Shown: one piece after another, positions 25,374 to 34,089 of the stretch | Numbering within the stretch: the stretch's first letter is position 1 | Layout: every line of letters starts with the position of its first letter | Source of the DNA: Clostridia bacterium | GTDB lineage: Bacteria > Bacillota > Clostridia > UMGS1883 > UMGS1540 | NCBI GenBank assembly: GCA_017436645.1 | Contig: JAFSCR010000010.1 | Span: 1 to 51,586 of the forward strand | Direction of reading: 5' to 3' | DNA: 51,586 nucleotides | Position numbers and translations under genes: made by a program | Notes under the pieces: model-generated | Told to the model about the DNA's origin: nothing | The model's input: the letters and a program-made list of their open reading frames with translations, nothing else | Databases searched by the model: none

Positions 25374-25759
25374 GCCTGTCCCTCCTTTTCTGCATCTTTT
25401 GCAATTTCTTTCGGCGTAAACTTATTGAAAACAGGCACTAATATAAACGCCATAATAACAACGGCAAGACCTGCCGTAATTGCCAAAACACCGCCATCCA
25501 GTGCGCTGACTACATTTTGCGAAGCTGACATGGCAACAATAACGGGAATAAACATTTCCCTCCAGAAATTGAGACCCTTTTCATAATCTTTCGGTAAAAT
25601 GGCAGTTGCCTTTTTTGAGTTGGTAATTATTAATAGTAACAACATTGCAAAACCGACACCGCCAATATCGGAACCGAGTCCTGTCAAAAGACCAAGAAGA
25701 TTCCCGATAAATGAGCCAACCAGCATACACCCTGCCAATAGGGCCACCCCATAAATCAT
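25370..25759 (-). CDS. madL: Malonate transporter subunit MadL
   Basis: A membrane protein of 129 residues, the small subunit of the malonate carrier. It begins MIYGVALLAGCMLVGSFIG and contains DIGGVGFAMLLLL, as MadL does, with four hydrophobic helices and a charged C-terminal tail (KEIAKDAEKEG). First gene of the madLM pair. Start ATG 25759 follows AAAGGGAATGG. Confidence 0.85.
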   Translation of the reverse strand: MIYGVALLAGCMLVGSFIGNLLGLLTGLGSDIGGVGFAMLLLLIITNSKKATAILPKDYEKGLNFWREMFIPVIVAMSASQNVVSALDGGVLAITAGLAVVIMAFILVPVFNKFTPKEIAKDAEKEGQA

Positions 25760-25813
25760 TTTTGCACCATTCCCTTTCTTTATATATCTCTTTCGAATGA
25801 AACTTTAATCCAT

Positions 25814-25842
25814 ATTATAACATTTCGAAATCCTTTCGTCTA
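25814..25842 (-). promoter_or_regulatory. Possible madLM promoter
   Basis: Minus-strand TATAAT (25814-25819) with TAGACG (25837-25842) 17 bp upstream. The -10 is perfect, the -35 weak, so activation or an alternative site is possible. Confidence 0.4.
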
Positions 25843-25923
25843 CTGTGTTTGTGACCAAAGCATAATTGTATAGTGATTTCAGAAGTCACATTATTCTGAT
25901 TTTAAAAAAAACTAAAAAGTTCT

Positions 25924-25951
25924 TTCTTTTCCCCTTTAATAGTGATATAAT
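25924..25951 (+). promoter_or_regulatory. Possible nfo promoter
   Basis: TATAAT at 25946-25951 with TTCTTT (25924-25929) 16 bp before it, 27 bp ahead of the nfo start. Confidence 0.45.
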
Positions 25952-25978
25952 ATTTTATAGTTTAAAGGAGGCATTTTT

Positions 25979-26818
25979 ATGTTTTATATAGGATGTCATT
26001 TATCAGCATCGGGCGGTTTTCTCAAGATGGGTAAAACAGCACTGGAGCTTGGCGCAAACACGTTTCAGTTTTTTACCCGTAACCCTCGGGGCGGCAGCGC
26101 AAAACCCATGGACCCGGAAGATGCAGCTTCCCTTATGGCACTTTGCAAAGCGCATAATTTCGGCCCCCTTCTTGCCCATGCCCCCTATACTTTAAATGCA
26201 TGTTCAAAGGACGAGAAAATTCGGGATTTTGCATACCGTACATTTGTAGATGACCTTGAAAGGCTTGAATATCTTCCGGGAAGTCTTTATAACTTCCACC
26301 CCGGAAGCCACGTAGGGCAAGGAATGGAAGTGGGCATTGCACAAATTACGGACATTTTAAACCGTGTTCTTTCTCCTTCGCAAAAAACAACGGTACTTCT
26401 CGAAACCATGGCAGGAAAAGGTTCCGAGGTTGGCAGCCGTTTTGAAGAAATCAGAGCGATTATTGACGGCGTAAAGGTTTCTGAAAAAATCGGCGTTTGT
26501 CTGGACACCTGCCACGTACATGATGCAGGATATGACATTGTCAATAATCTTGACGGTGTTTTAGATGAATTTGACCGTATTATCGGTCTTGACCGGCTGT
26601 GTGCCGTTCATTTAAATGACAGCATGAATCCTTTTGAAAGCCACAAGGACCGTCACCAAAAAATCGGCGAAGGTGCGCTTGGTCTTGACGCTGTAAGAGA
26701 AATCATTAATAATCCGCGGCTTCGCCATTTGCCCTTTTATCTGGAAACGCCAAACGACGAAGCAGGCTACGGAAGAGAAATTGAACTTCTTCGCAGTATT
26801 TACAAGGAAAGCTTATAA
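25979..26818 (+). CDS. nfo: Endonuclease IV (AP endonuclease)
   Basis: A cytoplasmic protein of 279 residues, family length. It cleaves DNA 5' to abasic sites in base-excision repair. The three-zinc site signatures are all present: FHPGSHVG near 105, [13 protein letters not shown] near 140, [13 protein letters not shown] near 178 and [16 protein letters not shown] near 215, ending with the IGEGALG block. Start ATG 25979 follows AAAGGAGG. It sits upstream of an S24-type repressor with a separate promoter. Confidence 0.95.
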   Translation: MFYIGCHLSASGGFLKMGKTALELGANTFQFFTRNPRGGSAKPMDPEDAASLMALCKAHNFGPLLAHAPYTLNACSKDEKIRDFAYRTFVDDLERLEYLPGSLYNFHPGSHVGQGMEVGIAQITDILNRVLSPSQKTTVLLETMAGKGSEVGSRFEEIRAIIDGVKVSEKIGVCLDTCHVHDAGYDIVNNLDGVLDEFDRIIGLDRLCAVHLNDSMNPFESHKDRHQKIGEGALGLDAVREIINNPRLRHLPFYLETPNDEAGYGREIELLRSIYKESL

Positions 26819-26824
26819 TTTTTC

Positions 26825-26853
26825 TTGCTTTTCCGCTTATTATCGTGTATACT
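26825..26853 (+). promoter_or_regulatory. Promoter of the XRE-S24 regulator gene
   Basis: TTGCTT (26825-26830), 17 bp, TATACT (26848-26853), just past the nfo stop codon. Confidence 0.65.
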
Positions 26854-26873
26854 GTTAGGAAAGGAGGTAGGGT

Positions 26874-27497
26874 ATGGCATTTGACAAATCAGTTTTTGGA
26901 AACCGTCTGCGAACGCTGATGCACGAAGGCGGTGACACAATTTATACCCTGGCGGCATATCTAAACCTCCGACCCAGCACCATTTCAAGGTACACCAGCG
27001 GCATGTATGTTCCCAAAGCGCCCACGCTTTCTTTAATGGCAAAGCGCTATGGTGTGAACCCCGCCTGGCTTATGGGTGAAGAGGAAAATAAAGCGCCCTC
27101 CTCCCCCTTCACATCTTCCTTAAGTGTTCCCATTTTGGGTGACGTTGCAGCAGGCACGCCCATTTGGGCAGAAGAAAACTATGAGGGAAGAGTCTCCATT
27201 GACGAAGGCGAACACATCGATTTTGCTCTTCGTGTACGTGGGGACAGCATGACAGGCGCTCGCATTTTCAGCGGCGACATTGTGTATGTAAGGCGGCAAC
27301 CCAAGGTGGAAAACGGCGAAATTGCTGTTGTTTTGGTAGATAATGAAGCTACGGTGAAACGGGTTTTTCTTCACTCGGATAAAGTAGTTCTAAAGCCCGA
27401 GAATGACGCATATCAAGATATGGTATACTATAACGGAGACGGGCATGACGTATGCGTTTTGGGCAAAGTTATTTTTGTCAAGGGACGTGTAGACTAG
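26874..27497 (+). CDS. XRE-family repressor with S24 (LexA/CI-like) autocleavage domain
   Basis: A protein of 207 residues. The N-terminal helix-turn-helix (TLAAYLNLRPSTISRYTSG) is followed by a linker and an S24 peptidase domain. The self-cleavage site is visible as VAAGTP near residue 90, the catalytic Ser in RGDSMTG near 126 and the catalytic Lys in EATVKRVF near 158. Such repressors cleave themselves when RecA is activated by DNA damage. Start ATG 26874 follows AAAGGAGGTAG. It is not the standard LexA, whose winged-helix N-terminus differs. Targets are unknown; no prophage genes are nearby, so a cellular stress regulator is likelier than a phage repressor. Confidence 0.8.
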   Translation: MAFDKSVFGNRLRTLMHEGGDTIYTLAAYLNLRPSTISRYTSGMYVPKAPTLSLMAKRYGVNPAWLMGEEENKAPSSPFTSSLSVPILGDVAAGTPIWAEENYEGRVSIDEGEHIDFALRVRGDSMTGARIFSGDIVYVRRQPKVENGEIAVVLVDNEATVKRVFLHSDKVVLKPENDAYQDMVYYNGDGHDVCVLGKVIFVKGRVD

Positions 27498-27498
27498 T

Positions 27499-27519
27499 CC
27501 GCCCGCACCTTTAAGGCGG
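27499..27519 (+). promoter_or_regulatory. Hairpin sequestering the mecA-like ribosome-binding site
   Basis: CCGCC (27499-27503) is complementary to GGCGG (27515-27519), which is the core of the Shine-Dalgarno-like AAGGCGGTGAT ahead of the next gene. The hairpin would hide the site until opened, for instance by ribosomes finishing the upstream gene 2 bp away. Confidence 0.5.
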
Positions 27520-27528
27520 TGATTTATT

Positions 27529-28122
27529 ATAAAAATTGAAAAAATCGGTTTTAATAAAATTAAAGTTACAGTTTCGCAGGAAGAGCTTTTTCTCCATGGC
27601 ATAACGCCGGAAACCCTTTTAAACGGTGCACCCGGCGTGCAGGATTTCTTCCGCAATATATTACGGCAAGCTGAAAATGAGGCTGATTTTCTTCTGGAAG
27701 AAGGCAGCGTGATGATTGAGGCCGTGCCCCTTAAAAATGACTGTATTGCATTTATTCTTACAAAGCCTTCTGGCATGGAAAATGGCGAAACAAAAGTAAG
27801 GCGGGGACGTTATCGCATTAAAGGCGTCCGAAAGCCCGACTCTTCTTTTCTGTATCGTTTCGATTCTTTTGAAGATGTTTGTGCTTTTGCAAAAGAATGG
27901 CGATATATGGGCGAGGCAAGCAGCTTATATCATCTGGAAGAAAACTATTATCTTTCTTTCTCCTTTAACGGAGTTGCTTTTGACAAAACATATGTTGAAG
28001 CACAAATTTTGGAATTTGCTTATCCCGAAAAAAAGCTGACGGAAAGTTATCTTTCCGAACACGGCAAAAAAATATGCGATGGCGATGCAATCGCCTCACT
28101 TTTACGATATTTTAAAGATTGA
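27529..28122 (+). CDS. mecA: MecA-like adaptor protein with a non-AUG start
   Basis: About 197 residues. The N-terminus reads KIEKIGFNKIKVTVSQEEL and continues into GVQDFFRNILRQAENEADF, the pattern of the MecA N-terminal domain; the C-terminal half carries YRFDSFEDVCAFAKEW, as in MecA. MecA hands unfolded or regulatory proteins to the ClpC ATPase. The reading frame has no ATG, GTG or TTG between the in-frame stop at 27520 and codon 37 (a GTG at 27637, too late to keep the domain). The best start is ATA at 27529 or ATT at 27526, both correctly spaced from AAGGCGGTGAT. Either a rare start codon is used, as known for infC, or a single base (ATG to ATA) has changed. Confidence 0.7.
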   Translation: MKIEKIGFNKIKVTVSQEELFLHGITPETLLNGAPGVQDFFRNILRQAENEADFLLEEGSVMIEAVPLKNDCIAFILTKPSGMENGETKVRRGRYRIKGVRKPDSSFLYRFDSFEDVCAFAKEWRYMGEASSLYHLEENYYLSFSFNGVAFDKTYVEAQILEFAYPEKKLTESYLSEHGKKICDGDAIASLLRYFKD

Positions 28123-28132
28123 GGAATTTACT

Positions 28133-28414
28133 ATGCTAAAACAACCCGAAACACTCCAAGCACTTTATAAGGCGCTCATTTCTCTTGAAACAGAAGAGGA
28201 CTGCCAAAAGTTTTTAGAGGACCTTTGTACCATCCCCGAACTCCACTCCCTTTCTCAGCGTTGGAGCGTGGCACAGCTTCTCCACGAAGGAAAAACATTC
28301 AATGAGATTATGCAGGAAGTCGGGGCATCTTCTGCTACCATTTCCCGTGTAAACCGTTGCCTTTTATACGGAAGCGGCGGCTACAGGGAAATGCTCCAGA
28401 AACAAAGCAAGTAA
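28133..28414 (+). CDS. YerC/YecD family TrpR-like DNA-binding protein
   Basis: A small protein of 93 residues. The TrpR-type helix-turn-helix is visible as LSQRWSVAQLLHEGKTFNEI followed by VGASSATISRVNRCL. Family members are DNA-binding proteins of largely unknown regulon. The start MLKQPETLQ at 28133 follows GAGGAATTT; a longer frame would run back into the mecA-like gene. It lies 10 bp after that gene, so the two are probably co-transcribed. Confidence 0.8.
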   Translation: MLKQPETLQALYKALISLETEEDCQKFLEDLCTIPELHSLSQRWSVAQLLHEGKTFNEIMQEVGASSATISRVNRCLLYGSGGYREMLQKQSK

Positions 28415-28428
28415 AGAGGAAATGATAA

Positions 28429-28956
28429 ATGGGTAATTTATGGAAGCATTATTCCACCATCACTCGGCATAGACATGCGGTGATTCGTCACTGCGCCCGT
28501 GCCGGCATTTTGTGGCGTGGGCTTATGCATGACCTTTCAAAATACAGCCCTACAGAGTTCTGGGCAGGTGTCAAGTACTACAAAGGCACCAAAAGCCCCA
28601 ACGAAGGCGAACGTGAAGCCTACGGTTTTTCGAGGGCCTGGATTCATCACAAGGGCAGGAACCGACATCACTTTGAATACTGGACGGATTATGACAGGGT
28701 AACCCATGTTATGAGTCCCGTTAAAATGCCACTCATCTTCGTAAAAGAAATGTTTTGCGACAGAGTGGCAGCCAGTAAAATTTATCAAGGGCAGAACTAT
28801 TCCCCCGCCCATCCCCTGGCCTATTTTCAAAGAGGCACGGCAAACCGTGCCATTCATCCGGAAACGGCAAAACTGCTTGAAGGCTGGCTTGTCATTTTAG
28901 CAGAGGAAGGAGAAAAGGCTGCTTTTCGGGAGATACGAAATTGTAAATCTTATTAA
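28429..28956 (+). CDS. DUF5662 family protein
   Basis: A protein of 175 residues rich in His and aromatic residues. It begins WKHYSTITRHRHAVIRHCARAG and has HDLSKYSPTEFW near residue 37 and HHKGRNRHHFEYW near 70. The several HD and HH pairs look like a metal site of an HD-type hydrolase, but no reaction is known to me. It shares the DUF5662 pattern seen in many Firmicutes and phages. Last gene of the small operon, followed directly by a terminator. Confidence 0.7.
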   Translation: MGNLWKHYSTITRHRHAVIRHCARAGILWRGLMHDLSKYSPTEFWAGVKYYKGTKSPNEGEREAYGFSRAWIHHKGRNRHHFEYWTDYDRVTHVMSPVKMPLIFVKEMFCDRVAASKIYQGQNYSPAHPLAYFQRGTANRAIHPETAKLLEGWLVILAEEGEKAAFREIRNCKSY

Positions 28957-28989
28957 AAAAGCGTTGACCCAAAGGTCAACGCCTTTTTT
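28955..28989. terminator. Bidirectional terminator
   Basis: GCGTTGACC (28961-28969) pairs with GGTCAACGC (28974-28982) around CAAA, flanked by A and T runs. Shared by the DUF5662 gene and the convergent Ldh_2 gene, whose stop codon touches it. Confidence 0.9.
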
Positions 28990-30008
28990 TATAAACTGAA
29001 TATTTCTTCCAGCACCGCTTCATCCACAAGCACCGTTCCCGATTCCATACACTTAGCACGTGCATTCTTTTCAATTTCACCGGGATAGAAAATTTCAGAT
29101 GCTCCCTGGGCTTTTTCGGAAGCCTTAATGTCATCGATAATGCCTTCGATACGCATTTCATATTCTTTTACATCGCCCATTTTTGAAATATCAATTGCCA
29201 TAAAGAAATGCCCTACGCCACCGGTTTCACCGGGGACTTGATTCCAAGCATGCACATCCTTTGTGGTGTGGGAACCGGAAAGGACACCTGCAAACATTTC
29301 CACCATAAGCGCAAGGCCGTATCCCTTATAGCCGCCAAAAGGCAACAGCACGCCACCGTCCAGATAATCAGAAGGATTATCGGAGGGAATTCCGTTTTTG
29401 TCAACCATCCATCCGGGAGGCACCTTTTTGCCCTCTTTCCCCATCTGAATAATTTTCATATCGGAGCCCATACTGATGGCAACGTCATATATAATCTTAT
29501 CGTATTTTCCCGCAGGCACTGAATATGCAAAGGGGTTATTGCCGATATTCTTTTCACGGCTACCTGTTGCCGCAAGCATGACATCACCGTTACTCATTGC
29601 CATGCCGAACATTTTTTCGTCCGCACATTTTGCGGCATAATATCCCACAGGGCCAAGATGATGGCTGTTTTTTACGTTGACGATGCCAATGCCTGTTTCT
29701 TTTGCCTTTTGAATGGCAAGGTTTACGGCATTCAGAGCGATGAGAATGCCGAGACCTCCTTCCCCGTCCACCACGGCCCAAGAGGGAAGCTCGGAAAGAA
29801 TTTTAATATCCCCCGAAGGACGGATGCCACCCTTCCGGATACAATCCACATATTTTTTAACGCGGACAAATCCATGGGTGCGAATCCCCTTCATTTCTGC
29901 ATCTAATAACACTTCAGTAATTTTTTCCGCGTCCGAGAAGGAAAGTCCTGCATTTTCAAAAACACGCTGTACCCTTTGTTTGATTTTGAAAATTGAAATT
30001 TCTTTCAT
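28989..30008 (-). CDS. Ldh_2 (malate/L-lactate/sulfolactate dehydrogenase) family oxidoreductase
   Basis: A cytoplasmic protein of 339 residues with the YlbC/Ldh_2 fold. Typical blocks are GIRTHGFVRVKKYV near 38, the conserved NSHHLGPVGYYA near 115 (His of the active site), NPFAYSVPAG near 160 and LLPFGGYKGYGLALMVE near 230. Members use NAD(P) to oxidise malate, L-lactate, ureidoglycolate or sugar-acid intermediates; the substrate here is unknown. It starts 13 bp after the SLH-anchored glycosidase-like gene and is probably in the same transcript. Confidence 0.8.
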   Translation of the reverse strand: MKEISIFKIKQRVQRVFENAGLSFSDAEKITEVLLDAEMKGIRTHGFVRVKKYVDCIRKGGIRPSGDIKILSELPSWAVVDGEGGLGILIALNAVNLAIQKAKETGIGIVNVKNSHHLGPVGYYAAKCADEKMFGMAMSNGDVMLAATGSREKNIGNNPFAYSVPAGKYDKIIYDVAISMGSDMKIIQMGKEGKKVPPGWMVDKNGIPSDNPSDYLDGGVLLPFGGYKGYGLALMVEMFAGVLSGSHTTKDVHAWNQVPGETGGVGHFFMAIDISKMGDVKEYEMRIEGIIDDIKASEKAQGASEIFYPGEIEKNARAKCMESGTVLVDEAVLEEIFSL

Positions 30009-30021
30009 TTGAATTCTCTCC

Positions 30022-33000
30022 TTATCGATTCAAAATACGCTGACAAAGAACAGCCGCTTCTGCGCGGGTGGTATTGCCGAGCGGATTGATGGTGCCGTCG
30101 GCATTTCCCTTTATAAGGCCTTCCGCTACCATTGCGGATACATGGGCATAGGCATAGTCAGCGATAGCGCCGCTATCGGAAAATGCGGAAAGGTCGGTTT
30201 CTCCTACAAGGGACATGGCGCGTGAAGTCATGGTCATCATATCCTGGCGCGTAATCTGCGCTTCAGGATTAAACTTGTTATCCCCTACGCCGTTTAAGAT
30301 ACCTGCGGCACGGCCGACAGCAAGTTCCTTAGCGTATTCTGCTGTGGGGTCGACGTCAACAAAGTTTTCGCCTGCGCCATCGGTTAAACCTAATGTGCGG
30401 ACGAGGAACATGGCATAGTCGCCACGGGTGATGTTTTCCCCGGGACCGTACCACACATTGGAAACACGGTTTACAATTCCCTTTTCCTCGAGGGTGGCAA
30501 TGGCGTTATATGCCCAAGGATAGTACATAATATCCCTAAAGGAGGAATTTTTCAGGTGCCTACTATTTAAAGGTGTGCCCAGCGGCGTTATTTTCCAAAC
30601 AACGACCTCTAAGGGTGCAAGTTCTACATGGAGGGTGCCGTCACCCTTGAGGGTCTTTGTGTCCCCCGTCATCGTCCTTGCCGTAAATTCGCCGACCTTA
30701 AGGGTGCCTGTGCCATCAGAAAGGGGAACGGACGCATTGGTGCCCGTGGTCTTATTTCTATTTAAAACAATGGCATAAATATCGGTGCCGTCTGTAAATG
30801 TTCCCCAGAGGACATCTTCCGTTTTTTGGTAGTTTACAAACTTATATTTACCCGTAATAAAGCAGCCAACTGCAAAATCCTGCTCCCAGGGCGCCCATTT
30901 TTCGATAACCGCCTGCCAACGGTCCGTATCAATACCTTTTACGCCGTTCGACTCACTGCTGCTACTTAAGGTAAAGTAGGAAAAGCCCGTGGCACCGGAG
31001 AAGAGGCTCTGGTAAATCTGATGGCGGGTTTCGTCAAAGGAGGGGACATAGCCGCTCATGGGCATATACTGGAGGAGTACACCGAAGGGCTTGCGACCCT
31101 TGGATGCCTTTTGTACAAGCTCTATACGCTCCGTGAACACTCTGCCGGCGTCAGCGCTGTTGCCGCCGTAATAGTCACATTCAAAAATATCACAGAATTT
31201 AAAGAGGAAATCGTAAGCGCCTACGGGGGAGTCATCAATATAAATGGGATGGTAGGGGTCAACATCACGGATGGACTTATACCCTGCTATGAGTTCTTCT
31301 TTGGAGATGCCCTTCTGGTACGGCTCGTCGATGAGCTTATAGCCAAGGAGAGCAGGATGTTTCATGGTTTCTTTAATGCCTTCCACAACCTGAGCATTCA
31401 AATCGGGATGTCCTGCAGATTTATTGCCTGTATAACAGTTTACGAGAACGAACATTCCCTGCTCATAATAGGCGTCCATTCTTTCCTTTAGTGTCAACCC
31501 AAGATCCGGATTATCCGCATTGAGCTGCGCAACGGTAATGCCACCCTTTTCGGGATGACGGTCAATAACGTGCATATTAAGGCCGGAACCCATAATGAAG
31601 GGAACTTCCTTTCCGTTTTTACGGAAAATACCGTCGGCGCCGAGATATAAGGGACGGTCATACCGGTAAACAGGGTAGTTTTCTTCCTGAATAACTGCAC
31701 CGGATGCATCACAAATCTTCATGTTAATGGTGTATCTTTCGCCTTTTTTTGCCATAAAGCTTGTGGGGAATTCATAATCGAAAGCCTCGCCAATACCCGT
31801 AAAGGTTTTCTGGTCTAAGGTTTCACCATTAAGACCCATAAATGTAAAGGTTGCGGTGGAATTTGCAGGGTCCATGGGATACAGCGGAGAAACGTTTACA
31901 TAACCTTTATCCCATTCTGTGTAGTAAAAGACCCAGTCCGTGTCCGCTTTTACAGGATTTGGCGGTTTTACCATGTTGATTTCCACGTCATCCATAAAGA
32001 TGGAACCGGGGCAAAGTCGGTGACGGAAATAGAGCATTGCACTCTTTGCGCCTTGGGGTGCCACAAATTCTGCAACATATTCCTGCCACTGGAATGACGT
32101 TTTTACAGCCCAGCGGGGTTTGGAGGATTCCAGCTGGGCCGCAGCTTCTGAAGTATATTCTTCTGCCGAACACCAGGTCAACCAGTAACCCATATCGATG
32201 CTAAGCTCAGAGGGGTTCATAAGCCAGGAAGAAACCTGATACGTTGCGCCTTCCATAATGTTTGTAAGATACATAACGCCAATAGAGTCCTTGCTGGTGT
32301 CCACATTTTTCAGCTCTACGCTCTTTGTGCCGGTGTGGGCGTACTGGTCGGTAATTTTCGCATCACCGATTGTTTGGTCCCACTGGGGCACTGTATCAAT
32401 CAGCGCACCGACGGCAGCGTTTTCAAAGGAGGGGTCTTCCGTAATTAAAGCCTTCATTGCCGGTAATTTATCGGGCATTTCGGGTTTTGGCATTTCGTTT
32501 GTGATGCAGAGCGCAGAAATATCATCGAGCAAGAATTCGCCGGGGCCGGTGAAACGAACCTGTGCGGATACGCTGGTAGCAAACTGCGGTGCTACGAAAC
32601 GCACCGACTTTTGCACCCAGCCGTCTTTTACCTCAGAGGGTAAATCGAGTTTCGGGCGGGCATAGGTTTTTGCAATGCCTTTGTCTTTACCGGAAAAAAG
32701 AAAATGTACAGCGGAACCGCCGCCCTCTTTCAGTCTCTTATACCAAAACGTAATTTCATATGTTTGACCGGGGATAATGGTAACACCGGGTCCAACATAA
32801 AGGTGCTGCCCTTTTTCAAGCGTTACATGTATGGATTGATTGCCGGAATGGGCGTCACTTGATAAATCCACAAAGTCGCAGCCGAGATACGTATAGTCAC
32901 GACCGGCGTGGCTCGTCCAGCCCCAGCCGTAAACCTTCTTCCCTCCATTGTCTAAAATTTCGGCGCTTGTGTTTTCGTTTGCTGCATAGCAGTCAAGGCC

Positions 33001-33138
33001 GATGGTTCTTTCAGGAATTTCTGCCATCTCCTCATACTGCACACTGATAGTTTCCTGTTCTTCGGCAGCGGCCACGACAAAGGGTGCCACAAGACCGAGA
33101 CAAAGTGTGAGGGCGAGAAATAATGCGATTTTTTTCAT
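30022..33138 (-). CDS. Surface-anchored glycosidase-like protein with two carbohydrate-binding-like domains and SLH repeats
   Basis: A secreted protein of 1038 residues. A signal peptide (MKKIALFLALTLCLG, cleavage near VAAAEEQ) is followed by two jelly-roll domains like CBM4/9: about 60-210 (ending FLLDDISAL) and about 230-390 (ending SIFMDDVEIN). A middle domain of about 490-790 resembles a TIM-barrel glycosidase, with GYKLIDEPY where clan-A enzymes carry their acid Glu. The C-terminal 180 residues hold three S-layer-homology repeats (DIMYYPWAYNAIATL, FVDVDPTAEYAKEL, AFSDSGAIADYAYAHV) that bind cell-wall polymer. The substrate is unknown. Start ATG 33138 follows AAGGAGAG. A divergent AraC regulator lies next to it. 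Confidence 0.75.
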   Translation of the reverse strand: MKKIALFLALTLCLGLVAPFVVAAAEEQETISVQYEEMAEIPERTIGLDCYAANENTSAEILDNGGKKVYGWGWTSHAGRDYTYLGCDFVDLSSDAHSGNQSIHVTLEKGQHLYVGPGVTIIPGQTYEITFWYKRLKEGGGSAVHFLFSGKDKGIAKTYARPKLDLPSEVKDGWVQKSVRFVAPQFATSVSAQVRFTGPGEFLLDDISALCITNEMPKPEMPDKLPAMKALITEDPSFENAAVGALIDTVPQWDQTIGDAKITDQYAHTGTKSVELKNVDTSKDSIGVMYLTNIMEGATYQVSSWLMNPSELSIDMGYWLTWCSAEEYTSEAAAQLESSKPRWAVKTSFQWQEYVAEFVAPQGAKSAMLYFRHRLCPGSIFMDDVEINMVKPPNPVKADTDWVFYYTEWDKGYVNVSPLYPMDPANSTATFTFMGLNGETLDQKTFTGIGEAFDYEFPTSFMAKKGERYTINMKICDASGAVIQEENYPVYRYDRPLYLGADGIFRKNGKEVPFIMGSGLNMHVIDRHPEKGGITVAQLNADNPDLGLTLKERMDAYYEQGMFVLVNCYTGNKSAGHPDLNAQVVEGIKETMKHPALLGYKLIDEPYQKGISKEELIAGYKSIRDVDPYHPIYIDDSPVGAYDFLFKFCDIFECDYYGGNSADAGRVFTERIELVQKASKGRKPFGVLLQYMPMSGYVPSFDETRHQIYQSLFSGATGFSYFTLSSSSESNGVKGIDTDRWQAVIEKWAPWEQDFAVGCFITGKYKFVNYQKTEDVLWGTFTDGTDIYAIVLNRNKTTGTNASVPLSDGTGTLKVGEFTARTMTGDTKTLKGDGTLHVELAPLEVVVWKITPLGTPLNSRHLKNSSFRDIMYYPWAYNAIATLEEKGIVNRVSNVWYGPGENITRGDYAMFLVRTLGLTDGAGENFVDVDPTAEYAKELAVGRAAGILNGVGDNKFNPEAQITRQDMMTMTSRAMSLVGETDLSAFSDSGAIADYAYAHVSAMVAEGLIKGNADGTINPLGNTTRAEAAVLCQRILNR

Positions 33139-33210
33139 ACATAGCTCTCCTTTTGTTAAAATTTTCAAGTTGAATTACGCAAAATGTTCTTGCATTTTTC
33201 CTTTATGTAT

Positions 33211-33239
33211 ATTATAATTTAAAAAAATAGTGCATTCAA
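33211..33239 (-). promoter_or_regulatory. Promoter of the SLH glycosidase-like operon
   Basis: Minus-strand TTGAAT (33234-33239), 17 bp, TATAAT (33211-33216). The leader to the start codon is about 70 bases. On the plus strand the divergent AraC gene has TATAGT at 33261-33266 but no good -35. Confidence 0.65.
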
Positions 33240-33287
33240 TACAATATCAGGTTTATTTTTTATAGTATTGGGTCAAAGGAGACTGCT

Positions 33288-34085
33288 ATGAAAAATCCGC
33301 TACAAATCACAAAACTAATCAATTACCGCCACATCCACCATGAAAACGACTATGTTTTCGGCGGACACAGTCACACGAATTGGGAGGTTAATATCATATT
33401 AAAGGGGACTTTTGAAGTTACATATGATGATACAGTATATACCCTCGAAGAAAATATGCTGATTATTTACGAGCCGGATATATTTCACAGAAGCCACGTC
33501 ATTTCTGCCGAGCGAGCAGAGGTTTTTATCTTTCATTTCATGACCGAGGATATCCCAAAACGAAAGGGTGCCGGCATATTCGCTCTTTCGGAGCTGGATG
33601 CAAGTCTTGCGCGGATTGTGATGGAGGAGGCGGAAAAAAATGCCAACCCAAAAGATACGCAAACACTTTTGGCGAACACCTTCAATTATGAAGTGCAAAA
33701 ATTTTTGGAGCTTCTCTTAATTCGCAGCATGCGTAGCAAAACGCTCCCGCCCGTCAAACAAAGTGCGGAGGAAAAACTATACCGCCAAGCTGCCACCTAT
33801 ATGAAAGAAAATATTGAAAAAAATCTTACCATGAATGAAATTGCAAAACATTGCCGTACCAACACAACAAAACTAAAAAGAGTTTTTAAAAAATTTACCG
33901 GCTCAGGCGCAATGACCCATTTTGCCGGCATGAAAATCACCGCTGCAAAAATGCTTTTAAGGGAGGACCTCTCCGTTTTGGAAATCAGCGAACGGCTGGG
34001 GTATTCCTCCCAAGCCTATATGTCTCTCTGCTTTAAAAAAGAGACGGGGATGTCGCCCCTGCAATACAGAAAATCTCTTTTATAA
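33288..34085 (+). CDS. AraC-family transcriptional regulator
   Basis: A protein of 265 residues. The N-terminal cupin (GGHSHTNWEVNIILKGTFEV, then LEENMLIIYEPDIFHRS) is the effector-binding part. The C-terminal double helix-turn-helix has LTMNEIAKHCRTNTTKLKRVF and VLEISERLGYSSQAYMSLCF, ending with the family signature KKETGMSPLQYRK. Start ATG 33288 follows AAAGGAG. Divergent from the SLH glycosidase-like operon, which it probably activates in response to a sugar. It is a clear paralogue of the frameshifted regulator at 36079. Confidence 0.85.
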   Translation: MKNPLQITKLINYRHIHHENDYVFGGHSHTNWEVNIILKGTFEVTYDDTVYTLEENMLIIYEPDIFHRSHVISAERAEVFIFHFMTEDIPKRKGAGIFALSELDASLARIVMEEAEKNANPKDTQTLLANTFNYEVQKFLELLLIRSMRSKTLPPVKQSAEEKLYRQAATYMKENIEKNLTMNEIAKHCRTNTTKLKRVFKKFTGSGAMTHFAGMKITAAKMLLREDLSVLEISERLGYSSQAYMSLCFKKETGMSPLQYRKSLL

Positions 34086-34089
34086 AAAA

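Noticed and set aside
25370-25759. Putative holin or small-toxin membrane protein
   Set aside because: The sequence fits MadL and it is coupled to madM.
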